Origin: Prorocentrum cordatum
Lineage: Eukaryota > Sar > Dinophyceae > Prorocentrales > Prorocentraceae
Assembly (NCBI GenBank): GCA_963575745.1
Contig: CAUYUJ010001418.1
Location: forward strand, 42,501-101,440
Direction: 5' to 3'
DNA: 58,940 bases
Of the stretch, positions 1 to 8,912 are shown one piece after another. Below the pieces are notes generated by a model. It saw nothing but the letters and a program-made list of their open reading frames with translations. It was not told the DNA's origin and searched no databases. Both the position numbers and the translations under genes were made by a program. The first letter of the stretch is position 1; each line of letters starts with the position of its first letter.

Positions 1-38
1 GAATCTTCCTCCTGTAGAGGGGCACGCCCGACGTAAGT
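1..38. repeat. Terminal half of a GTCGGGC-type TIR element
   Basis: The window opens inside an element. CTCCTGTAGAGGGGCACGCC followed by CGACGTAAG is the right end of the TIR family described at 213-400. The left end lies outside the window. Confidence 0.6.
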
Positions 39-212
39 CTTGGGCTTCCTGGGGCCTCTTGGGTGCTTCTTCGGGGGGCGCCGTGGGGCCACCCGGGGGG
101 GCGAGCCCGAGGCCTCCGCAGCCCCGCGGAGGCGCCAAGGGCGAGAAAAGGTAAGCCGATCGATCTCCCACGGGCTTCCGGCGAGGGCTGGCCTGTCGAA
201 GGGGCCCCGGAC
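39..212. other. GC-rich unique segment, no convincing gene
   Basis: No recognisable product. A GAGAAAAG|GTAAGC sequence near 150-160 would serve as a plus-strand splice donor, so a small exon is possible, but no partner exon was found. Confidence 0.25.
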
Positions 213-400
213 TAAGTCGGGCCTGTCCCCCTGCAAGGGGATGTTCGACGAAAAATAAGACATACCCCTGAAAGAATCCGTAAATACTCAAAAAATAGTC
301 TGGGGACGTTTTTTTGTATGTTTTAACCTTTTGGGAATATGTTGGGGTATTTTTATTTTTCGTCGAAAATCCCCCTGTAGGGGGACACGCCCGACATAAG
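213..400. mobile_element. Complete GTCGGGC-type TIR element (MITE-like)
   Basis: The left end TAAGTCGGGCCTGTCCCC, a CTGCAAGGGG hairpin and GACGAAAAAT are mirrored at the right end by TTTCGTCGAAAATCCCCC and CACGCCCGACATAAG. The centre is A+T-rich with a GTCTGGGGAC motif. About 40 bp of imperfect terminal inverted repeat enclose roughly 100 bp with no coding capacity, so the element is non-autonomous. It is the most repeated short element in this window: full copies also lie near 14184, 18434, 19828, 45193 and 58694, with many single ends. Confidence 0.75.
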
Positions 401-444
401 CCTGGGCAGTACAGCCTCCTGAGGCCCTCCGAGGCTGTCCTCAT

Positions 445-644
445 AGGGGAACAAAAAGTGGCATAAACATAAAAACTCGGAGGTCCGCGCGGATTTCTCG
501 GATCGGCGCTGGGGCCCCCCGGCGGCGCCTCCGGCGCCGCCCCTGGCGCGCTCCGCGCGCCCAGGGAGGGGAGTCCAGCGCCGATCCGAGAAATCCGCGC
601 AGACCTCCGAGTTTGTATGTTTGTGTCACTTTTTGTTCCACTAG
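445..644. mobile_element. Foldback element, 200 bp, with long inverted arms
   Basis: The left arm (AGGGGAACAAAAAGTG, then CATAAACAT, ACTCGGAGGTCCGCGCGG, ATTTCTCGGATCGGCGCTGG) is repeated inverted on the right (CCAGCGCCGATCCGAGAAAT to TTTTTGTTCCACT). The arms are about 70 bp around a GC-rich centre. Related copies lie at 14348-14540 and 43292-43398, with a degenerate one at 20255-20410. The RNA or single strand would form a strong hairpin. It has no ORF. Confidence 0.75.
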
Positions 645-734
645 TCCTTCATCGTCTCTTGAGGCGCCCACCTGCCAACCTGCCTGCCGACAGATGGCTG
701 TCACGCGCTCTTGCATGGTCCCCTGCCGGACACA

Positions 735-850
735 GTTCCCTCAGGGAGACCGCGGAAGACGTGGGAGCATGATGTCCAGCGATTCTGCGACAGGTACGGG
801 ATCGGCGACTGGAGAGAAGCAGCAAAAGACACACATTCGTGGAATTGTAT
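735..850 (+). pseudogene. Relic of a LINE-type reverse transcriptase C-terminus
   Basis: The plus-strand frame through GRPRKTWEHDVQRF and DWREAAKDTHSWN matches the familiar segment after the RT domain of non-LTR elements (GRP..TW..D......W...A.D...W). It is short, lacks upstream RT motifs and runs into the tandem repeat at 893, so it is a fragment. The element type is not determinable. Confidence 0.45.
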
Positions 851-892
851 GACAGGAGATGTTCTTCACCACACGAGCGTCTGCTCGAAGGA

Positions 893-1012
893 TTGCAATC
901 CAGGGTTTTTTGCAATCCTTCGTTTTTTTGCAATCCTTGGGTTTTTTTTGCAATCCTTCGTTTTTTGCAATCCTTCGTTTTTTTGCAATCCTTCGTTTTT
1001 TTGCAACCGTTC
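893..1012. repeat. Tandem repeat of about 18-20 bp, TTTTTTTGCAATCCTTCG
   Basis: About six tandem units differ mainly in T-run length (6-8 T) and a few substitutions (CTTGG, CCGTTCG). It lies between the RT relic and the GC-rich arm at 1296. The translated K-rich frames are by-products. Confidence 0.85.
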
Positions 1013-1295
1013 GTCCTGTGTTCACCCGCCTGTGCCTTAAGCGGCCGCCCCTTCGCGGGCATACAGGCTTGACCTTGACCTCGAGGCGCCCGGGGGCCTC
1101 TCGAGAGCCGCCGGAGGCCCCGGCCTCGGGGTGCCTCGGGGCCGTCCCGCGCCAGAGCGGCTGCCCGACCCCTCCTCGGAAGCGGTGCCTCCTCGGGTGC
1201 TGTGCGGAGCGGCGGCCTGGGGCCTCCTGGGGGCGAGGCCGAGGCGGCACCAGCAGCCCCTCGCAGGCGCAAGAGGCGAGAAGGTGCACCGTCCC

Positions 1296-1399
1296 GGACC
1301 TTCCGGGAGGGCCCAAAAAATAGCACCGGGGCATCGACGCCCTGATCCCTGTCGAGGCTCGAGGCAGTCCAGACAGGTCTGTAGGTCTGGAGTGCTACT
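1296..1399. repeat. Left arm of an inverted repeat flanking the DIRS-like element
   Basis: GACCTTCCGGGAGGGCCC, AAAAAATAGCACC, CCTGTCGAGGCTCGAGGCAG and GTCTGGAGTGCTA reappear inverted at 8913-9019 with about 80% identity by eye. The DIRS-like element sits exactly between the arms. Confidence 0.65.
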
Positions 1400-1400
1400 T

Positions 1401-1603
1401 TTTCACACATTTTCCTCGCTCGCTCGACCCTGGGAGTGCTTGTCGCCACCGTCGCGGCTAAGGTGGCGATACAGGGGGGCTCTGGCGATCACGCGCCTGC
1501 GGAAGGGGGGTGCTGAGGCCGCTGCTGCGACCGAGGGCGAAGCCGAATGGCTTAAGACGTGCCGCACCCAATCACATGGGTGCACGCCCGCCCCCGAACC
1601 GCC
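1401..1603 (-). repeat. B2 repeat of the DIRS-like element
   Basis: 203 bp, nearly identical to 2033-2235, from TTTCACACATTTTCC to the CCCCCGAACC end. It is the outermost repeat at the 3' end of the element. The differences seen are ACGCG/ACACG and GCC/ACC. Confidence 0.85.
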
Positions 1604-2035
1604 TTCCTTCTGCACATCCCCTCCGGCATTCGCGCTTCGTTGCGCGAGCAAACGGCCCGCGCCGGCAAGCGAATCTATGCGCCACCCTGAAATGCCCCAA
1701 ACAGTGCTAGCGCCTGAGGGGTATTGAAATCTATTCGTGCATCCACTGGCGTGACCTATACGCTGGAGGTCAGATGGGGCGGTGGCGGGTGCCCCAAAAC
1801 GGCTATGGCGCGAGAGAAGGGTGTGAGCAAAGTGCAGGAAGAGGGGGAGGGGGAGGAAGCAGAGGGAGAAAAGTAACGAATTTCCCCCCCTTGACTGGGA
1901 GCTAACCTACTCATGCTTCCAATGCGCTCCCCCTCATTTCCTGCCCCTTCTGATGCTACAGTGCGGCATCCCAGTGCGCTCTCGAGTCAACGTGTGAACA
2001 ATCGGGACGACCACTCCGCATCGCCCTGTGTGTTT
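1479..2035 (-). repeat. A2 repeat of the DIRS-like element, with a 97-bp insert
   Basis: Matches A1 (8301-8760) except for an extra block at about 1698-1797. That block is bounded by the direct repeat TGCCCCAAA, of which A1 carries a single copy. The insert contains no ORF. A2 overlaps B2 because the A unit includes part of the B sequence. Confidence 0.75.
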
Positions 2036-2235
2036 CACACATTTTCCTCGCTCGCTCGACCCTGGGAGTGCTTGTCGCCACCGTCGCGGCTAAGGTGGCG
2101 ATACAGGGGGGCTCTGGCGATCACACGCCTGCGGAAGGGGGGTGCTGAGGCCGCTGCTGCGACCGAGGGCGAAGCCGAATGGCTTAAGACGTGCCGCACC
2201 CAATCACATGGGTGCACGCCCGCCCCCGAACCACC
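2033..2235 (-). repeat. B1 repeat of the DIRS-like element
   Basis: Second 203-bp copy of the B unit. It begins directly at the end of A2 and ends just before the tyrosine recombinase stop region, as expected for B1 of a split direct repeat. Confidence 0.85.
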
Positions 2236-2288
2236 TGCCCCACCGACACTTCCAGTGCGCCAAGCCCCCCTCAAGCCACTCCCCCTGG

Positions 2289-3290
2289 TCAAGCGCCCAG
2301 CAATGCTCTTCTTCCTGCTGCTCCGGCCTGGTGGATGAGCGATTCGGCGCGGTCGCTGTGCTTCCAGCTACCAAGCTCTGCTGCCGCAGTTTCGATGTAA
2401 ATGCGGGCTGTGTTGGCGTGCTGCCAGCGGCCCACCACCATGACCCTGTCCAGGGACCCGGACAGTAGCCATAGCCACGTCGCGCCTCCACGCCGTAAGC
2501 CGTACGGGGTGACAGTATCGCCCTCAACCTCGAACAACCCGCACAACCATTTGTATTCGCTTGTGAAATGGCGGGCTGCCTTTGTATACAGTGGTTGGGC
2601 TGGCTGGCGAGTAGCCGCCGCCGCGCGCAACGCCGCTACGGCGATGCTGTCTTCGATGAGGACGTGTTCGACGCCTTTCTTTCTTTTCGTTGTTTTGGTG
2701 TCGTGCAGCATGATGAGTACTTTGCGCCCGTCTGGGCTGAAATGCAAATGATGTGGCGCCAGCCCCACCACCTCGCTGGTTCTCAGGAGGCCCAGAAAAC
2801 CCGCGAGGAGAAGCGCCGCCAGATCGACTCTGTGGTACGCCATAGCGGCCCCGACCATCGCTCGAAGGAGCCCCCGGTCGAGGGGGAAAGCACGCTTTCT
2901 TTCCAACACCGTGTCCCAATTGTGCAAATACTGCCGGGTTGTAGGGATTGCCTTCCGTGCCTTAGGATACAACCTAGCGATTCCACAAATGGTGTTCGCA
3001 GCATATCCGTGAGAATCACCTCCCATCCATAAGTGATTGACGTACTCAGCGAGGCTGTCGTCCAGCTCTGTGAGAGACGCCGGGATGGGTATCGCATATG
3101 TCCGTAGATACAGAAAAAATGAAGAAACCGTTTCCTGGTAACGTTGTCTTGTTCTCTCTGTGGTGCCTATCTCCTTGAGGTGCCTGCGGGGCGACCTGCC
3201 CCGCCTCTTCTTTACGCTACGGTTCACCATTTGGGCCATGCAGGCGGCTCGCGGCATCCGCGAACTGCCAGGAGGAGATGGTCCAGACAC
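2289..3290 (-). CDS. Tyrosine recombinase of the DIRS-like element
   Basis: Integrates the retrotransposon by site-specific recombination of a circular DNA in the nucleus. The frame has 333 codons; its first codon is GTG and the first ATG is residue 12 (position 3257), the more likely start. The catalytic signature is readable: GLLRTSEVVGL with Arg170, YGLRRGGAT with Arg266 (the usual His three residues earlier is Tyr263), and GRWQHANTARIYIE with Trp289/His291 and the nucleophile Tyr298. The N-terminal half (residues 45-130) resembles a SAM-like DNA-binding domain in size. It overlaps the end of the RT/RNase H frame by 40-74 nt in another frame, typical of DIRS elements. Phage origin is unlikely given the RT frame and split repeats. 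Confidence 0.85.
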   Translation of the reverse strand: MSGPSPPGSSRMPRAACMAQMVNRSVKKRRGRSPRRHLKEIGTTERTRQRYQETVSSFFLYLRTYAIPIPASLTELDDSLAEYVNHLWMGGDSHGYAANTICGIARLYPKARKAIPTTRQYLHNWDTVLERKRAFPLDRGLLRAMVGAAMAYHRVDLAALLLAGFLGLLRTSEVVGLAPHHLHFSPDGRKVLIMLHDTKTTKRKKGVEHVLIEDSIAVAALRAAAATRQPAQPLYTKAARHFTSEYKWLCGLFEVEGDTVTPYGLRRGGATWLWLLSGSLDRVMVVGRWQHANTARIYIETAAAELGSWKHSDRAESLIHQAGAAGRRALLGA

Positions 3291-6200
3291 CTATGGAGTA
3301 GACATCCATCGCTAGTTCAAAAGCCATAAGCCTGCGACGCGGCCGGTTGAGTCGTTGACTGGAACTCCGGCCCTTGGCGACGACGGCCGTTGCGACCTGA
3401 CTGTCAAAGACATTGATGAATCGTAGCGAATGAAAACAATGAAAACAAGACTTTTTTCGGACATAATTAAGATACGATATAAGTTCTAACACGTTAATAT
3501 GCTGGTGTGCTTTCCATGGGTACGACATAGTGGTCTGCCACTTCCACGAGAAAGCTGGGTACGGGACCGTTTGAAACACGTTGGCGACTTCCCCTGTGGC
3601 GAGCCAGACGTGGCTGCCCTTCGGGTCTGACCACGAAAGGAGGGAACGTAAATGTTTCTCCTCTTGTCCTGGGACCATCTGTCGCAAGATCGCCCCCACC
3701 TCTCGGGCTAGATTGTCCGCGCCTTCGCTGTAGGCCTTGCGGCGCTCCTGCGCCAATTGGTCGCGGATCCATTCTGGTCTACTGGTGGGCTGCAGCGGCA
3801 GCGTGCCGGCCCCTAGGTCTTTCAAGGCCTGGGTGACGGCTCCGGCGTATGCCGTTCGGAAAGCCTCTCTTGAAGTAGCCTGGCCTGGCGCGCCTGGAAG
3901 CACCGTGCACAGTGCCCGGCAGTTGTGCAGGAACCAAACTTCCTGCTGGCCGCCGGCGCCCCCGTAGTCAAGGACGACGGCTGTTTCGTGCACCCCTGCG
4001 CGGCGGCTCACCGCGAGAGCTTCCGGGGTGTACCACAGAGGGTCATGCGCGGGGGCTTGCGCGACTGCAAACCCCCAGTTGGCGAGCCTCCACTGCAACC
4101 TTGCGAATGCAAGGCTGCCGATTTTGGCGGGCTTTCCCCCGGGCGCCGAAAGGGAGCGCGAGTGCGCCTGCCACTCCGGGGATGCATTCCAATGCTCCCA
4201 AGCTGTGGCCTCGTCATCCGCTTCCAAGTGGATGTGTTTGCGCCCCGATTCTCGGAGCACCTCCGAGTAGGGGACCCTGGTGGGGTCGAGGGGGAGACAA
4301 ATCTCCACGCCTGAGCAGGCTACGGCCCACGTAAGCAGGGCATCGGGGCCGGAGTGGCCCTCGAAGAAGCTGAATAGCCTCTCCCCCGCTAAGTCGCAAC
4401 TTACCCGGCGGTGCGTGAGCACGCAGTCCACCGAACACATGACCGCGCCGCGCGCTGCCGGACAGCGCGCAAACTTGCCGGCCCAAGCGTTTTCTGGCAG
4501 GGAGGTGCCGCACACGACGCAGCCCGCGGACTTTCCGGTCGCCCTGGAGGAGTCTTCCGCCAGCCTCGCAAAGTGCGCTTCGAAGCGCGCGGCGCGCTGC
4601 GGGTCCTGAGTGCGGACGAAGGTGGTAGCTTCGGCCGCCCCTCCCCCGTGTTCCGACGCATCCGTGCACGAGATTGCTCTTTTCACTTGCGCCCGCAAGT
4701 TTGTGTATGCTAGAGGCAGCAATAATGTGAAGGCAATGATTTCGTCCATGGTTGCTGCGCTGGCCTGAATTGGCCCACTTGCTGCCAACTGAATGGTCGG
4801 GAAGACTTGTTCGAGCACCGCGAAGAGAGGCCTGCGGAAGCCGGCGGCAAAACAAGCCTGCCCGGCCCAATGCTGGAGCGCGCCAGCGCTCCAGGAGCTT
4901 TCCGTGGCCAGGACCGCGCCTTTGAATGCTAGTGCTCGGGCCTTGTCCGGCGCCACCGCCAGCCAGCCCTTGTCCCCCCGCAGAAGACCGCCGAGGATGC
5001 CCGCATTGAGCTTCGCCACCAAAGACTTCGCAGGGTTGAGGGGTATGCCATATCGGGCACACGTGCCAACGAAGGCGATGTGTTCTTCCGATTCTGGCGC
5101 CTGGAGGTGCTGGAGCCGCGTTTGGGCTTTCCGCGCGAAGTCGAACCCGTCGAGACAAACGACGCTCACGCTATCCTCGGGCACCGGCGCGTCTCGCCTG
5201 AGCTCCGCGGCCGCGTCGACGGTAGATTCTTCGAACACCAGGACCCGCATGACCCGCTGCATGATCGATACAGCGATTTTTGACCCCATCGCAACGCAAC
5301 GCATAGCAACCCAAGCTAGCCTGTTCGGATCCCCCCCGAACGCTGACGCTGGGACCTGCTTGGAGTACGCGCAATACCCCAGCCACTCTTCCGGGAGCCG
5401 GAAGATGTTGAAGCAGCCCTTTTGGTCTTCAGCGTCGTCCCAGAACTCCTCCCCATCTTCCAAAATGCAAGCGCTGAGTAGCGCCGCTACCGGGAGAGTG
5501 TGGTCATCTCCACGGAGCTTGCGTAAATACGCGTTGATCGGTGTGAAGATGGAGATGAAGCGCAACAGCGTTTCCCCTTCTTCGGAAGATTTGGGGGGCT
5601 TGTCGATGCCCATTGCCCCGTTGACGACCAGCCGGCCTGAAGGGTCGCGGAAAATCTTGTCTTCTGGGACCTCGGCGAAAATGCCTCTGGCAGCGCCCTC
5701 TTTCACGATTTTGTACCATTCTCGGTCCGAGGCGTGCACTCTCGAACACGGCGGGTCGAGGGGCCATTCGTCTGGGGGGAGGAGGCAGGAGCTTGGGTTA
5801 AGGACATCGTCAAGAAGCTCCCCGTCCAAGAACCTAGTGACGGGCACTGCTGCCGCTTCGCCCGCGCGCGGCCAAGCCGGCAGCACCTTGCTTGCGACCA
5901 GTTGCCTGCGCACGGAAACGGGCTCACCCATGTAATCCGTTTGGCGAGTGGCTAGGTCCGCCCTGATCTGGCGAGCGGACGGCGCGGGGCCGCCTTCCGC
6001 CAGGAGCTCGGCTGCCGCTTCCCAAAGATGGCCCGCGGCGTGCTGTTGCGTGGTTGTGAGGCCTGGTCGCGGCCCTGGCGAAGGGGAGCCTTTCGCGTCT
6101 CCCGCCCATGCTGCTTGTGCGAAGAAGTTGAGGGCTACCGTCATGCACCACACTGCCGCCTGGCAGTGGGATGCGCGAGCACCGTCGTGCCCCGCTGCCT

Positions 6201-8394
6201 CAGACAACGACCGCGCGTGCTCGCGCGCCGCTGCTGCCGGCATTGGTAGCAAGTCGCTGGCGGGCTGGGTGCCCGAAGGAGGGTCGAGCGAGGCATGCCG
6301 CCCTAACGGCGTGTCCAGGTGAGTCAGCGCGTCTTCAAAGAATGCCCACAGCTCGTTTTCGTGGACTAGCTCCTCTAGCTCTTCGCCCGCTATAGCTTGC
6401 CACGCGGGTATTGGTAGCGGGGCCACTTGCGCCCCACCGCTTTCTTTTGCACAAAAGTGAAGGGGAAGAGGAGGAGAAGGAAGAGGTGCGAAGAGATCGT
6501 GCGCCGAGGAATCCGTTACAGCAATTGAAGAGGCAGATGCTTTTGCACCGCTCTGTAGGCAAGTAGGGTGAAACTGCGCGCCGGGAACCAGCTTTCCCGC
6601 TCCCCCGGAATCGACATCCAGGGGAGGCGGGCTGCGTTCGCCGGCAGGAGGTTGGGCCTGCCCGCGCAAAATGCGCTTCCCCCCGCTCCCAGAATCGACA
6701 TCCAGGGCGGGCTGGCTGCGTTTGCAACCAGGAGGTCGGGCCTGCCCGCGCAAAGTGCGCTTTCCCACACTCCTGGAATCGACATCCAGGGCGGGTGGGC
6801 ACGGGTCGGCGGTCGTCCACCACTTCCCCGCCTTGTCTTTCCCCTTCGCTTTGCTCTTCGAGGCCGCGCCGAAGCTGAAGCCCTTCCCGCTGAAGGCCTC
6901 GCCCTTGCCGCGGCTCTCCGTCGCCCCGTTGACCGCTGCGCCAGCTTCGTCCGAGCGGGCGCCCTTTGGTGCCCCTTTCGGGCCCGAGCCGCTCCGGAGA
7001 GCGAGTGCCTGCTCGGCTCGGACCTCCGACCGCATCATGTACTTCTCCCCCCTGCCGACGAGGGACGGCGCATCCTCCTCGAACAATTCGAGGAAGCGGG
7101 CTCTGGTCCAGCCCCCGTCTGCCACCGACTGCTCGATGGCTTTCAAGTGCTGGGCTGCGAAGTCCATGGCTCTCTTGACCTTGTTGCGGCTGAGCAGGTC
7201 GAGCATTTTGCACATGAGCCGCATCTCGTTCGCGTTGCGCTTCGAGAGGGGCGGCTGCTGCGTGGACAGCACCCTCAAGTGGTACGCCGAAGCGACCGCC
7301 GGTGCGGCTCCTGTCTGGTTCTCGGAGTCGGAGTCCGCCTCTCCCCCAGGAGTAACCCTGCTGGCCATTTTCCACAGTAGCTTCTCGGCCAGCCTGCCTT
7401 GGTTCTCGCGCGCGAAGCGCATCAACCGCCCCTGCGTGGTGCTCGAGCGGTCGCCTGGGGTCGAGGCGTTGTGAAAACCCGCCTCGTCGCTGTCGCTGCA
7501 GCTAGAGCGAGCCCGCCAACGGCGGCGGCGCCGGCGGGGCCCGTCTCCTGACCGCTCCCTTGCGCCCTGTTCCCGGCCGCGCGGGCTCGCCGCTTCGCGG
7601 CGGCGCGGGCTGGGCTCTCCCCCGCGCCGCGGACTCGCTGCCTCACGGCGGGGCGGGCTGCGCCGCTCTCCGCGGCGCGGGCTCGGCGCCTCGCGGCGGC
7701 GCGGGCTGCGCGGCTCCCTGCGGCGGGGGCTAGCGGCGAACTGCGGGCTGCCCCTGCGGCGCGGGCTGCGGCCGCCACAGGCACCGCTCGGCGCCAGCGC
7801 GCCGGCGCCGGCAGCGGGGGCCACATCGCGGCGACGCCCCGGCGGGCCCCTGCTCCCCCGAGGGGAAGGGCTCCGTCCGCCCGGGGCGCCCTCCTGGCGC
7901 CCCCCCCGCGCGCGGCCCCGCGGCGACCTGCTCCTGTGCCCGCGGGCGCGGTCTGGCCTGTCCAGGCCGTGGCGGTTGTTGCCTTCCTCCAGGCCAGCGC
8001 GGAGCTCCTCTAGCTCTTCCCCGACCCCACGCCGGGGTCGCACGCTGCGGGCGCCAGCCCACAACGCGCCGTCGGGGGCCCCGCGCCCCGCAGGCGGAGG
8101 CTCGCCCAGAGCCTCCGCTCGTGGCTCCGCCGCTGGGCGGCCACTCGGCGACCGGCCAGGGGGACGCTCCCCGTCGGCCAGCGGCGTCGCCTCGCCGCCG
8201 CGGCGTTCGGCACCGCTCTCTCCCCCTGGCTCAGCCCCCTCGCGCAGGGCCTCCAGAATCCGTTTCTGGAGTCCTGGCTTCGCCGCCCAGGCGAGCCTGC
8301 GGCTCTGGCGATCACACGCCTGCGGAAGGGGGGTGCTGAGGCCGCTGCTGCGACCGAGGGCGAAGCCGAATGGCTTAAGACGTGCCGCACCCAA
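3217..8394 (-). CDS. Gag-like / reverse transcriptase / RNase H polyprotein of the DIRS-like element
   Basis: An uninterrupted frame of 1,725 codons. The first in-frame codon is TTG within the A1 repeat; no ATG occurs until about residue 340, so the start (or a spliced leader exon) is unknown. Residues 140-310 are a basic Arg-Ser tract with repeated SPRRR/EPRSPRRR units. Residues 320-520 are Gag-like. Residues 530-600 hold three tandem copies of an ALDVDSGS...LRGQA unit. The RT follows, with CFNIFRLPEEW near 991 and a catalytic VVCLDGFDFARK near 1078 (LDGFD in place of YxDD). RNase H starts with CTDASEHGGG near 1242, but its Glu (HINVLEL, about 1631), second Asp (NVFDSQVA, about 1661) and last Asp (FADAASR, about 1713) lie some 375 residues later. 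The spacer holds a CVVCG...CSVDC Cys cluster and FFEGHSGPDALL, vaguely like a methyltransferase glycine loop. RT and RNase H calls are strong; the spacer function is unknown. Confidence 0.8.
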   Translation of the reverse strand: MGAARLKPFGFALGRSSGLSTPLPQACDRQSRRLAWAAKPGLQKRILEALREGAEPGGESGAERRGGEATPLADGERPPGRSPSGRPAAEPRAEALGEPPPAGRGAPDGALWAGARSVRPRRGVGEELEELRAGLEEGNNRHGLDRPDRARGHRSRSPRGRARGGRQEGAPGGRSPSPRGSRGPPGRRRDVAPAAGAGALAPSGACGGRSPRRRGSPQFAASPRRREPRSPRRREAPSPRRGERRSPPRREAASPRRGGEPSPRRREAASPRGREQGARERSGDGPRRRRRRWRARSSCSDSDEAGFHNASTPGDRSSTTQGRLMRFARENQGRLAEKLLWKMASRVTPGGEADSDSENQTGAAPAVASAYHLRVLSTQQPPLSKRNANEMRLMCKMLDLLSRNKVKRAMDFAAQHLKAIEQSVADGGWTRARFLELFEEDAPSLVGRGEKYMMRSEVRAEQALALRSGSGPKGAPKGARSDEAGAAVNGATESRGKGEAFSGKGFSFGAASKSKAKGKDKAGKWWTTADPCPPALDVDSRSVGKRTLRGQARPPGCKRSQPALDVDSGSGGKRILRGQAQPPAGERSPPPLDVDSGGAGKLVPGAQFHPTCLQSGAKASASSIAVTDSSAHDLFAPLPSPPLPLHFCAKESGGAQVAPLPIPAWQAIAGEELEELVHENELWAFFEDALTHLDTPLGRHASLDPPSGTQPASDLLPMPAAAAREHARSLSEAAGHDGARASHCQAAVWCMTVALNFFAQAAWAGDAKGSPSPGPRPGLTTTQQHAAGHLWEAAAELLAEGGPAPSARQIRADLATRQTDYMGEPVSVRRQLVASKVLPAWPRAGEAAAVPVTRFLDGELLDDVLNPSSCLLPPDEWPLDPPCSRVHASDREWYKIVKEGAARGIFAEVPEDKIFRDPSGRLVVNGAMGIDKPPKSSEEGETLLRFISIFTPINAYLRKLRGDDHTLPVAALLSACILEDGEEFWDDAEDQKGCFNIFRLPEEWLGYCAYSKQVPASAFGGDPNRLAWVAMRCVAMGSKIAVSIMQRVMRVLVFEESTVDAAAELRRDAPVPEDSVSVVCLDGFDFARKAQTRLQHLQAPESEEHIAFVGTCARYGIPLNPAKSLVAKLNAGILGGLLRGDKGWLAVAPDKARALAFKGAVLATESSWSAGALQHWAGQACFAAGFRRPLFAVLEQVFPTIQLAASGPIQASAATMDEIIAFTLLLPLAYTNLRAQVKRAISCTDASEHGGGAAEATTFVRTQDPQRAARFEAHFARLAEDSSRATGKSAGCVVCGTSLPENAWAGKFARCPAARGAVMCSVDCVLTHRRVSCDLAGERLFSFFEGHSGPDALLTWAVACSGVEICLPLDPTRVPYSEVLRESGRKHIHLEADDEATAWEHWNASPEWQAHSRSLSAPGGKPAKIGSLAFARLQWRLANWGFAVAQAPAHDPLWYTPEALAVSRRAGVHETAVVLDYGGAGGQQEVWFLHNCRALCTVLPGAPGQATSREAFRTAYAGAVTQALKDLGAGTLPLQPTSRPEWIRDQLAQERRKAYSEGADNLAREVGAILRQMVPGQEEKHLRSLLSWSDPKGSHVWLATGEVANVFQTVPYPAFSWKWQTTMSYPWKAHQHINVLELISYLNYVRKKSCFHCFHSLRFINVFDSQVATAVVAKGRSSSQRLNRPRRRLMAFELAMDVYSIGVWTISSWQFADAASRLHGPNGEP
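6590..6815 (-). repeat. Three tandem 81-bp coding repeats in the Gag-like region
   Basis: GGAATCGACATCCAGG-type blocks recur three times at about 81-bp spacing, giving three in-frame copies of LDVDS...GK...LRGQA...PP. Copies differ by scattered substitutions. This is an internal expansion inside the polyprotein frame. Confidence 0.8.
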
Positions 8395-8760
8395 TCACAT
8401 GGGTGCACGCCCGCCCCCGAACCGCCTTCCTTCTGTACATCCCCTCCGGCATTCGCGCTTCGTTGCGCGAGCAAACGGCCCGCGCCGGCAAGCGAATCTA
8501 TGCGCCACCCTGAAATGCCCCAAAACGGCTATGGCGCGAGAGAAGGGTGTGAGCAAAGTGCAGGAAGAGGGGGAGGGGGAGGAAGCAGAGGGAGAAAAGT
8601 AACGAATTTCCCCCCTTGACTGGGAGCTAACCTACTCATGCTTCCAATGCGCTCCCCCTCATTTCCTGCCCCTTCTGATGCTACAGTGCGGCATCCCAGT
8701 GCGCTCTCGAGTCAACGTGTGAACAATCGGGACGACCACTCCGCATCGCCCTGTGTGTTT
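8301..8760 (-). repeat. A1 repeat of the DIRS-like element
   Basis: The 5' terminal repeat. It matches 1479-2035 from GGCTCTGGCGATCAC to CCCTGTGTGTTT and lacks the 97-bp insert. The polyprotein frame opens inside it. Confidence 0.85.
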
Positions 8761-8912
8761 GGCACTCTGGAAGGTCGGAGGTCTGGACTGTCGAAGGGGT
8801 CCTGGACACCCTCCCGAGGCCAGGCCCTCCCAGGCCGCCCGGGCGGCCGCCCGGCCCCGCGCCCGAACACGGCCGTCGGACCCCTGCTCCCCTGACCTCC
8901 CAGAGTGCTACA

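Larger units (their letters stand above)
1401..8760 (-). mobile_element. DIRS/PAT-like tyrosine-recombinase retrotransposon, apparently complete
   Basis: In element orientation (5' end near 8760) the order is: A1 repeat, long Gag/RT/RNase H frame, overlapping tyrosine recombinase, B1 repeat, A2 repeat, B2 repeat. This split-direct-repeat plan with a tyrosine recombinase replacing an integrase is characteristic of DIRS-order elements of the PAT/Ngaro type. The outer ends are TTTCACAC at 1401 and GTGTGTTT at 8753-8760, and the internal junction at 2026-2040 reads GTGTGTTTCACAC. That is what a circular intermediate sharing TTT would give, with no ordinary target duplication. Both long frames are free of stops and frameshifts, so the copy may be recent. 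Confidence 0.8.

Noticed and set aside
2289-3290. Phage or bacterial integrase
   Set aside because: It overlaps an RT/RNase H frame and lies between split direct repeats, so it belongs to a DIRS-order element.
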